Source: Magnetaquiglobus sp039908105 | GTDB taxonomy: Bacteria; Pseudomonadota; Magnetococcia; Magnetococcales; Magnetaquicoccaceae | Direction of reading: 5' to 3' | NCBI GenBank assembly: GCA_039908105.1 | Contig: JAMOBI010000061.1 | Span: 1-28,270 of the forward strand | DNA: 28,270 nt | Shown here: in pieces, positions 6,882 to 15,200 of the stretch | Position numbering within the stretch: the stretch's first letter is position 1 | Layout of the letters: every line of letters starts with the position of its first letter | Position numbers and translations under genes: made by a program | Notes under the pieces: generated by a model | Seen by the model: the letters and a program-made list of their open reading frames with translations, nothing else | Told to the model about the DNA's origin: nothing | Databases searched by the model: none

Positions 6882-8966
6882 TTACAGCGCGGTTTTGCCG
6901 TCGATCATATCCATCACGGCGTTGAGCAGGGCTGCCTGGATTTTGCCGCCATCGTTGATGGTGGTATTGGTGCAAGCGGCGATCGGATCCTTGACGTTGT
7001 AACGATAGCCGACATAGCAGTCATACCCCTGCACCTGACCCGGATGACCGACCAGCTTGCGGTCGAGGTTCTTGAAGACCGCTGGTCCCATTTGCAAGAC
7101 ATTCGCGATCACCTTGAAATAGGTGTCTTTCAACATCCCGATTGGATGGGTTGGATCTTCGTATTTCTGTCCAAGGTAGGTGGCCCAACTATAGAGATCG
7201 TCGATCGTGCCGGTCAGGCCGCCAGCCGCACCGTAGAAGCTGGGATGAATCTTGACGGAATATTTGGTGTCTTTCTCACATTGGCCGGTAAAATTTCCTG
7301 AGACGTCCACGGATGTGCAGGCGCCAGCGAAGTTGCTGTACCAGTCGATGTAACCCGTGGCGCCATTGGTGTTACCCGGCAGGGTGGTCGGCAGGGCTGC
7401 GGTGTAATCGAGGCTGGTCAGGTTGAGGGCGGTACCGGAGCCGAAGCGACGCTTGACCTCTGCATCCCAGGATCTGCCGGAAAGTTTTTCGATGACCTTG
7501 CCCAGAAGTACATAATTGGCGTTGGAATAGTGCCACCCTTTGCCAGGCTCCTCCAGACCGAGGTCGTAGCTGATGTCGAGCAGTTCTTGCGTTGTGTAGG
7601 CCGTGTTGCGCATGGCTGCCCTGGAAAGCTCGCTGTTGTGGTATCCTTGCAGAGCCCAAACATTCTTGTAATCATAATATCCCAACTTGTCTTCCATTTG
7701 TTGGGAGGATGTCTGTTTCAGGCCACTCAAGTGGGTCAACAGTTGGTAGATCGTAACTTCTTTCAGGAGTGCCAGTTTGGTGTCATTGAGTTTGTTGGGG
7801 ACGGTGGAATCGACGGCAGCCTTGAACGTTGCCGCATCGTAGGCGCCGAGTGTGCGCGTCGTGGTATTGGTGGTGGCAGGATTGGCCCCCAACACGGTAC
7901 CCAGCGTGACGGTGGTGATGTTGCTGGTGAGGGTGTTGAATCCGTATTCGCTGACGAGTTCCATCGCCGTCATGCCGGTAAAGGTCTTGGTGATGCTGCC
8001 TAAACGGAAGTGTTTGGCAGTTGTCATGGCGGTTTCGTCACTCTGGATCTGGGAGGTGCTGGTACCCAGGTCGGAATAACCGTCGGTGTAGGTCGTGACG
8101 GTACCATTCGGCAGTTTGACCTTCATCACCACCCCGGGCAGGGTGCTGTGCTTGGCACCGTTTACGGTCATGGATTTCAGCTTGGCTTTGATGGCCGCAT
8201 CCAGAGCGTCGATACGGCTTTGAGGCCACAATTCGCTCCAAAGTTCAGTATCCGTCTTGCTGTCGATTTTGATTTTGGTCCGCGTTGGATCGTCATTCAA
8301 TCTTTTGACCAGGCGAATCAATTGGCTTTGTTTGGGCTTGCCGCTGGAATCAATCTTTTTGAGTTCAGTCATGAAATGACTGACGGCAGCCTCTTCTGTG
8401 ACGGGTGACGTTAACGTGCTGATATCCAGCTTATCCACGGTTCCTGTTTTGTTGAGGGCTCCAGCGGTCAATGAGATACCATTGGACGGCACTTTATCGG
8501 CATCCAGAGTTTGCAACAAACGCAGAATCTTGATGGAGCGGTCCGTGCTGTCGGGATCTTGCACGTCACTCAACGGGGTCGTGGGATCCGGGGAGAGATC
8601 CATGGGGGTGACGTAGGAGTCGGGGGTTGCATCACCCAGGCTCAGATTGTCGACGAAGAAGCGGATTTTGTTGTCCAAGACTTTGTTGTATTCGAATTGA
8701 CCGCCATTTTTGGTCTTTTTGACGGTTGAGGCATTGTTTTCGATATAAACGCCAGAGCTTACCGTATAGGTTTTATAGACCAGCCCGTCGACCGGGGCAT
8801 CCGTGAAGACGCCGATCGAGGTGGCGGAGTTGAGCGCCTGGGAGGTGTTGCTGCCATCGCCGCTACTCCCTCCTCCTCCGCCCCCACCACCGCATGCCGC
8901 GCTGACCAGTCCCAGTCCGATGGCGGCCAGGGCGCTGAATTTCTCGTTGAGCAATTTCTTTTTCAT
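6882..8966 (-). CDS. Lipoprotein serine hydrolase, beta-lactamase / D-peptidase fold
   Basis: 694 residues from ATG 8966, preceded by AAGGTG at good spacing. A type II signal peptide ends in the lipobox VSAAC, with Cys25 followed by eight Gly and then Ser/Gly linker. Gly at +2 predicts outer-membrane sorting. Residues about 45-140 (GVFTDAPVDGLVY, later FVDNLSLGD and TPMDL) resemble an N-terminal domain common on bacterial surface lipoproteins. The catalytic domain from about residue 265 has all three class C/DD-peptidase motifs: SITK with nucleophile Ser324, YSN at 480-482 and HPG at 641-643. Such enzymes hydrolyse D-amino-acid peptides, esters or beta-lactams. The gene begins 24 bp behind the NRPS whose last domain is an epimerase, so it is likely co-transcribed and may act on the D-residue of that product, as ClbP and ZmaM do for colibactin and zwittermicin. 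Unlike ClbP it has no C-terminal membrane helices. Family is sure, pathway role is inferred. Confidence 0.85.
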   Translation of the reverse strand: MKKKLLNEKFSALAAIGLGLVSAACGGGGGGGGSSGDGSNTSQALNSATSIGVFTDAPVDGLVYKTYTVSSGVYIENNASTVKKTKNGGQFEYNKVLDNKIRFFVDNLSLGDATPDSYVTPMDLSPDPTTPLSDVQDPDSTDRSIKILRLLQTLDADKVPSNGISLTAGALNKTGTVDKLDISTLTSPVTEEAAVSHFMTELKKIDSSGKPKQSQLIRLVKRLNDDPTRTKIKIDSKTDTELWSELWPQSRIDALDAAIKAKLKSMTVNGAKHSTLPGVVMKVKLPNGTVTTYTDGYSDLGTSTSQIQSDETAMTTAKHFRLGSITKTFTGMTAMELVSEYGFNTLTSNITTVTLGTVLGANPATTNTTTRTLGAYDAATFKAAVDSTVPNKLNDTKLALLKEVTIYQLLTHLSGLKQTSSQQMEDKLGYYDYKNVWALQGYHNSELSRAAMRNTAYTTQELLDISYDLGLEEPGKGWHYSNANYVLLGKVIEKLSGRSWDAEVKRRFGSGTALNLTSLDYTAALPTTLPGNTNGATGYIDWYSNFAGACTSVDVSGNFTGQCEKDTKYSVKIHPSFYGAAGGLTGTIDDLYSWATYLGQKYEDPTHPIGMLKDTYFKVIANVLQMGPAVFKNLDRKLVGHPGQVQGYDCYVGYRYNVKDPIAACTNTTINDGGKIQAALLNAVMDMIDGKTAL

Positions 8967-8990
8967 CGTCACAACACCTTATTGGATAAT

Positions 8991-11900
8991 TTATGAACGT
9001 GGGGCGAGCCCGGCATGGGTTGGTTTGGCAAGATCCAGTAAAAATTGTCGCATCGGTTCGAGCAGTGCCTGGATGGTCGCGGGCGTGAAACAGCGCGCGT
9101 CATGGGCGAACATCAGGTCATACAGCGCAGCGGCCCGATCACTGGCGCGATAGGGGGCGATGTCGCTCTTGACCCCGGTTGCAATCGCGCCGCCCTCCAG
9201 GCGGTACTCCCCCAAAAAATTGAAGCTGATCCGGGGCTTTTGGGTCAGCGTCACCCCAGGGGTCAGATGGCGCAGAATCCCGTAGCCGATGCCCCGGTTG
9301 GGGATCCTCTCCTGCTCTGATCGCATGTTCCGGCAGAGTGTGGCAGCATCCCAGGCCGGATCGATGGTGAGCGCGAACGGAAAGACGCTGGTGAACCACC
9401 CCACGGTGCGGCTGATCTCCAGACCTGGCACCAGCGGTTCCCGGCCATGACTTTCGAGCATGATGGGGATTTTGGCGGTTTGGGTAAAATAATGCAAAGA
9501 ATATGCCAACGAAGCCAGAAGTACATCGATCATCCGGTGCTCTGCCCCGGCTTGGCGTGTCACGGCCAGCAACGCTGCGGTCTCCTCCACCGACAAGGTG
9601 ATGTTCTCATCCACGATCCGGACCCCATCAACGGCTTCCGGTGCGCTGAAACCGGGAATCGGCGGGGTGGGCAGCGTATCAAGCGCTTGCCAGTAGTTCA
9701 ACTCGTTCAACAGGATCGCACCACAGCTGTAAGCGCGGATCTCTTCGGCCCACTGTTTGAACGATCCACCCTTGGGCGGCAGCACGATCCTCTCACCCGT
9801 CACGCTCTGCTCGTAACCGCGCAGAATGTCATCGAGCAGAAAACGCCACGAAACCGCGTCAATGATCAGATGGTGGATGACGAACAGCAGTCGATCCTCG
9901 TGCTCCAGCCGGAACAGCCGCGTCTTGAACAGCGGGCCGGTCGACAAATGAATGGCACTTTGCACCGCTTTTGTCAATTGATCGACTTGCGCCTCGACTG
10001 ACTCCTGACCGGACAGATCGATCACCTCGAAGTCAACCGGCAAATCAGCGTCTTGAATCCGCTGCACCATCTGGCCGTTTTCTGCTTGAAAACAGGCGCG
10101 CAGCATGTCGTGGTGGCGCTGTACTGCCCGCAGGGCAACCAGCAGTGCCGACTCGTTCAAACGACGCTCGGTGAAATAAAGATACTCGCCGTGGTTAAAA
10201 TGGTGGTGATCGATCGGATAATCCGTAAAGAACCACGCCTGGATCGCGGTCAAGGGGACCAGGCCCGTCACCGGTGGTTCGTCGGGCGCCCCCGCGTGTG
10301 TTGCCACCCCGCCACCCCGCGTTTCAATGACGCGCGCCAGGGCGGCGATGGTGGGATAGAGAAACAGATCTTTGGTTTCAAGCCCCCAATCGTGCAAAGC
10401 GGCCACCACCTGGATCGCCTTGATCGAATCGCCCCCCAAGACAAAAAAATCCTCCTCGATGCCGATGGCCGCACGCCCCAGCACCTTTTGCCAGGTTGCG
10501 GCGAGGCGCTCTTCGAGCGGGGTGGTGGGCGGGGTGAGGGGGCGGGACTCCTGCTGTTGGGTTGACGCGAGCTTGCGCAGGGCGTGACGATCCACCTTGC
10601 CGTTGATCGAGAGCGGCAGCTTGTCGAGGGTCACCCAGCGACTCGGGAGCATGTAGGAGGGCAGTCGCGGCTCCAGCCAGGCGCGTGGACTCTCGGCAGC
10701 GAGTGTTGTCGGTGTGACGAAGGCGATCAACTCCGCTTGTCCGGACAGGTCGCGTGCCACCAGGACCGCTGCCTCGCGCACCTCGGGGTGTTGCAACAAC
10801 TGGTGTACCACCTCGCCCGGCTCAACCCGGTTGCCGCGGATTTTTACCTGGTCATCGTCGCGTCCCAACAACTCCAGGGTGCCATCCTCCAGCCAGCGTC
10901 CCAGATCGCCGGTGCGATAGAGCCGTTGAGCGGGATTCCAGGGGTTGACGATAAATTTTTCGGCACTCAACTCGGGACGATTCAGATAGCCGCGCGCCAC
11001 CCCGACCCCGGCCACCCAGATCTCACCCGGCACCCCCAAAGGCACCAGCGTACCCGCCCCGTCAACCAGATGGATCGACAGGTTCTCCAAAGGCGGCCCG
11101 ATCGGGATCGTGCCGTGGGCATAAAGGCTCGGATCGGGCTGCACGCGCTGCAGGCTGGCGCACACCGAAGTCTCGGTCGGGCCGTAGGCATTGAAATAGC
11201 CCACCTGACCTGCCAGACGCAGCGCATCCTCTAAAATGGGCGGCTCACCGGCGGTGATCAGGGTTTTCAAGCCCAGAATCGCCGGCGGATCCCCGCCTTC
11301 GCAGAGCGTGTGCAGGTAGACCGGTGGCAGGGTGGCGACAGTGACCGCTGTGGCGCTCATGCGTTGAAGCAGCGCTTCGGGTTGGTGGATGGTCGCCAGG
11401 CGTACCGGTACCAGCGCGGCACCTGAGAGCAGGGCCATGAAGATCTCCGACAGACTGGCATCAAACGAGGGGGAGGAAAATTGCAACACCCGGTCTGCGG
11501 AGTGCACGTCGAAGGCGCGGATTTGCGCCAGGGTCATGTTGACAAAGCCGCCGTGCTCGACCAGCACCCCTTTGGGCTGTCCGGTGGAGCCGGAGGTGTA
11601 AATTACGTAAGCCAGATGGTGTGGCGCAAGCGTAACCGACAACAGGCTGACCGGCGCCCCTTCCCGGAACGCTTCGACCGCCAGCATGGGCAGCTCGGAC
11701 GGCAGTTGCTCGGGCGACTTCTCGACCAACACCCGGCGGGCGCCGCAATCGGTCAGCATGAACGCCAGTCGGGCTTGCGGGGTGGCGCAATCGATTGGCA
11801 ACACCGCGCCACCCGCTTGCAGGATGCCGAGCACTCCGGCATAGAACGCTGCCGAGCGATCCACCACCAGCGGCACGATCTCCTCGGGTCGCAAACCGTC

Positions 11901-12269
11901 GGCCAGTAGACGGGCGGCAAGGCGTTGGCTCCAGGCATATAAGCTTCGAAAATCAATCGAATCCCCCTCCTCGGTCAGGATCGCGGGCGCCTCGGGCGTG
12001 GCATCCACTCGGGCAGCGAAGAGCTCGACCAGGGTCGCGTTTTGCGGGTAGGGGGTGATACGTTGGTTGAAGGTGTGGAGCAGCCGATTTTGTTCAGAGG
12101 CGGGCAACAGGGAGAGGCGTCCGATCGGCAGCTCGGGTTTTGCGGCCACCTGGTGGATCAATTCATTGAGCTCATCCACCAGTCGTGCAATGCGGCCCGG
12201 ACGGAACAAGTCGGTGTTGTAGGTGATCGCCAGCCGCAGCGCCCCATCGCGCTCAAAGAAGTCGAACAC
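8991..12269 (-). CDS. Non-ribosomal peptide synthetase, second ORF: (C end)-A-PCP-E
   Basis: 1092 residues from a GTG at 12269, which is probably not a true start because the first 45 residues (FDFFERDGALRLAITYNTDLF) are the tail of the condensation domain begun in the neighbouring ORF. An adenylation domain follows: YTSGSTGQPKG at about 223, AYGPTETS, GEIWVAGVGVARGYLNRPEL, YRTGDLGRW and SINGKVDRHAL. By alignment from memory to GrsA, the pocket reads DASTIAAVCK, close to known Tyr and Phe codes. The carrier domain has FVLGGDSIKAIQ with the phosphopantetheine Ser near residue 612. The last 420 residues are an epimerization domain with HHLIIDAVSW near 798 and SFNFLGEY near 1015. The protein ends with E: no thioesterase, reductase or terminal C is present. 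The product carrier should therefore hold a D-aromatic residue that must be passed on or released in trans. Confidence 0.9.
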   Translation of the reverse strand: MFDFFERDGALRLAITYNTDLFRPGRIARLVDELNELIHQVAAKPELPIGRLSLLPASEQNRLLHTFNQRITPYPQNATLVELFAARVDATPEAPAILTEEGDSIDFRSLYAWSQRLAARLLADGLRPEEIVPLVVDRSAAFYAGVLGILQAGGAVLPIDCATPQARLAFMLTDCGARRVLVEKSPEQLPSELPMLAVEAFREGAPVSLLSVTLAPHHLAYVIYTSGSTGQPKGVLVEHGGFVNMTLAQIRAFDVHSADRVLQFSSPSFDASLSEIFMALLSGAALVPVRLATIHQPEALLQRMSATAVTVATLPPVYLHTLCEGGDPPAILGLKTLITAGEPPILEDALRLAGQVGYFNAYGPTETSVCASLQRVQPDPSLYAHGTIPIGPPLENLSIHLVDGAGTLVPLGVPGEIWVAGVGVARGYLNRPELSAEKFIVNPWNPAQRLYRTGDLGRWLEDGTLELLGRDDDQVKIRGNRVEPGEVVHQLLQHPEVREAAVLVARDLSGQAELIAFVTPTTLAAESPRAWLEPRLPSYMLPSRWVTLDKLPLSINGKVDRHALRKLASTQQQESRPLTPPTTPLEERLAATWQKVLGRAAIGIEEDFFVLGGDSIKAIQVVAALHDWGLETKDLFLYPTIAALARVIETRGGGVATHAGAPDEPPVTGLVPLTAIQAWFFTDYPIDHHHFNHGEYLYFTERRLNESALLVALRAVQRHHDMLRACFQAENGQMVQRIQDADLPVDFEVIDLSGQESVEAQVDQLTKAVQSAIHLSTGPLFKTRLFRLEHEDRLLFVIHHLIIDAVSWRFLLDDILRGYEQSVTGERIVLPPKGGSFKQWAEEIRAYSCGAILLNELNYWQALDTLPTPPIPGFSAPEAVDGVRIVDENITLSVEETAALLAVTRQAGAEHRMIDVLLASLAYSLHYFTQTAKIPIMLESHGREPLVPGLEISRTVGWFTSVFPFALTIDPAWDAATLCRNMRSEQERIPNRGIGYGILRHLTPGVTLTQKPRISFNFLGEYRLEGGAIATGVKSDIAPYRASDRAAALYDLMFAHDARCFTPATIQALLEPMRQFLLDLAKPTHAGLAPRS

Positions 12270-12273
12270 CAGA

Positions 12274-15200
12274 TCAAAGCGGCTGCATCACCACCAGGAT
12301 GTCAAAGAGCGGCGAGCGGCTCATATCGCGCTCGATTTTGAGCTCTTCCACCAGCCGGTCAAAGGGGTAGAACTGGTGGGAAAAGGCCTCGGTCACACTC
12401 TGTTTGACCCGTTCAAGCAAAGCGTCGAACCCTTCATCCGGATCGACCCGATCAAAGAGTGCCAAGGTGTTGAGATAGAGGCCGATCTGCTCTTCAAGCT
12501 CCGGACGGTCGCGTCCGGCCACCGGTGTGCCGACGATCACCGGGCGTGCCTCGTGGCTGCCGGAGTGGCGCCAGATCAGGGTTTTGATCAGCGCGGTCAC
12601 CACCATGAAGAGGGTTGCCTGGTGCGCGCTGCCCAGCTGCATCAGGGTGTCGCGACGCTCCGGGGCAAAGTCGTGGAGAAGGATTTTTCCCTGGAAGGTC
12701 TGCACCGGCGGACGCGGAAAATCGGTGGCAACCAGAGCGGGTGGCTCGGAGAGGTCGATTTTGTGCAGCCAATAATCACGCGCCCGGGTCGCATCAGCCC
12801 CGGTAAGCCGGGCGTTCTGATGGGCGGCGTACTCCTTGTAGTGGATCGGCAGGGGCGGCAGCTGCGCGGCTTGTTTGGCCAGCCGGGCCATATAGAGGGT
12901 GATGGTCTCGTTTTGCAAGATCTCCAGCGACCAGCCGTCGCTGATGATGTGATGCATGTTCAACAACAGCAGATGACGCTCGGCTTCAAGTTTCAATAAT
13001 TCGATCCGGTAGAGCGGGCCGGAGGCCAGATCAAACGGCGTGCGTGCCTCGCGCAAGGCATGCGCGCGTGCTTCGGCCTCGGGATTGGCAGCCATCGAGA
13101 GATCCCGCCGTATCAGCCGGGTGAGCGGCTGGGGGTGAATCTTCTGCCGGGGCAGGGCAAAGCGCTCCGGGCCGTCGGAGTCGGTGATGAAGGTGGTGCG
13201 CAGGGTCTCGTGACGCCGGGCAACGGCATCGAGCGCCTCTTCCAAAAGATCGACCCGCAGGGCACCGCGAAAATCGAACCACGAGGTGGTGTTGTAGGCG
13301 ATCGCCTCGCGCTCCATCTGCTGGAGGATCCACAAACGCAGTTGCGCGGGCGAGACCGCGTAGCTCGCTGCCTCGGGCAGGGGCGGGATCGGGTCGAGCT
13401 GGGCTTGCGTGCGGTTTTGCACCAGGGCGGTCAGGCGGGCGATGGTCGGATGGGCGAAGATCTCGGAGAGCGAGACTGCGACCCCGAACTGTTTTTGCAG
13501 GCGCGCCACCAGCCGCACCGCCTTGAGGCTGTGTCCGCCCAGCTCGAAAAAGGAGTCGTAGCGACCGATCTTTTCGCTGCCGAGCACCTCTTGCCAGAGG
13601 GTGGTCATGGTCCGTTGCATCTCCCCTTGCGGCGGTGCGTAGGGGGTGGAGAGCCGTTCGCGCTGGATGGCCTCTTCGACCGGCAGGGCGACCATTTTTT
13701 CGCCAGTTTGATGGATCAACGGCAGATAGTGGGCCTGGTGTTTCAGCTCTTTTTCACCAGTCATGGTTGGCTGCCAGTTCAGGAGTCGGCGCGCGTCCGG
13801 CGATGGCTTGCTGGTGTGGCTATCGGAGGAGGTGTTGCCGGTCGGCGGTTTGGCTGCGGAATTGGGAGTGGCAGTAATCGGTGCGGTGATGGCTGGCGTG
13901 GTGACGGCTGGCGCAGTCGTTGGCTGCACCGGCGGGGCGCCTGGGATCAGTTCGGCGTGCAGCGGTCTTTCGGGCAGGTCAATCAGCGGCGCGGCGTAGA
14001 GTACCCCCTGGGCGGTCTCGGCCTGTTTTTTCAACGGGGAGTTGGTGAGAAACTCCAGTGCCGGGGTGTTTTTGGCCGTCTGGCGGTACTCGGCGGTCAA
14101 GGTGGTGACCCCGAGCGCCAAGCCGTGGTGGCGCAAGGCGGAGAGGATCGCCCGTTCCACCCCGCGTCCCAACACCCGGCAGCTCAACAGAAAGCTCTCC
14201 AGATGGAGCCGAGCGGCGATCCGTTCGGCCAGCACCACGCCGACCAGGCCATAATGACCGAAGCGATCGGTGACATGCACGCACCAGCCGAACCAGTCGG
14301 GTTGACCGAGCAACGCTTCGACCTCCTCCTCGGAGCGGCGGATGGTGCTGATATTGAACTGGTTGGTGCGTTGCGTCAGTTGCGCCACGCGCGCCAGACT
14401 CTCGGGCCGGATCGGCTCCAGGTAGACCCGGATATCCAGGCTCTTTAGGAAATCCTCCAAAGAGCCGGCCCGCTCCTGATGTTGGCGGCGCTGCTGCTCT
14501 TCCAGATACATCGCCGCGCGTTGTTGATCCTCGGTTGTCACCTGGTGGCGGTCAAAGGCCCAAATGAGATCCAGAAAAAGCGGCAGATCATCCGGATCCC
14601 CAGGCAGGCGCAGGGTCAACACCTCCGGGCAGTGGGTCATCATCTCGGCGCACTCCAGGTGGGAGTCGTCCAGAAAGATGAAACTGTCGAGCCCCAGATT
14701 GAGTTCGCCGGCCAGCTCGCGCAGGTTGGTCGATTTGGGCTGCCAGTTGATGCGCCAGGCCACCACCTGGTCGCGTTTGAGCACCATGTCGGGGTGGTTT
14801 TCAAATACCTCCCAGACATCCTCGGGATTGTTCTTGCTGTTCAACGCAATCAGGAACCCTTCGCCCTGACGTGCGAGCACGAAGCGCTGCAACGCCTGAT
14901 GACCCGGAGTGATCACCAACCCGGCACTGCCCCCCTCGCCGCAGATCCCTTGCCATAAGGTGTTATCGCAATCCAGAACGATCACCTTGAAAGGGGTGGC
15001 CTTCAAGGCGTGCACCCGGCGGGCGATGGTGGCGCCCATGGCTGCCAACGTTTCGTCGGTGAAGGGGATGTGACCGCTTTTGTCCTGCTCGGGATCGAAG
15101 ATCTCCCGGATCGCATGCCGCTTTGCGAGTTGATCGAGCGGCAGGAGTTCACAGGTGGCCTGATTCCGGATCCAGGCGTCAAGCCGTTGGTACAACTCGG

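Noticed and set aside
8991..12269. NRPS ORF 2 as an independent protein with a true start at GTG 12269
   Set aside because: No ribosome-binding site, and its first residues are the tail of the C domain broken off in ORF 1; better explained by a deletion/frameshift.
13060..14448. 462-codon plus-strand open frame opposite the NRPS
   Set aside because: It is antisense to the FkbH/PCP/C2 coding sequence, which has full motif support; the translated sequence is low-complexity and has no domain. High GC at codon position three produces such mirror frames.
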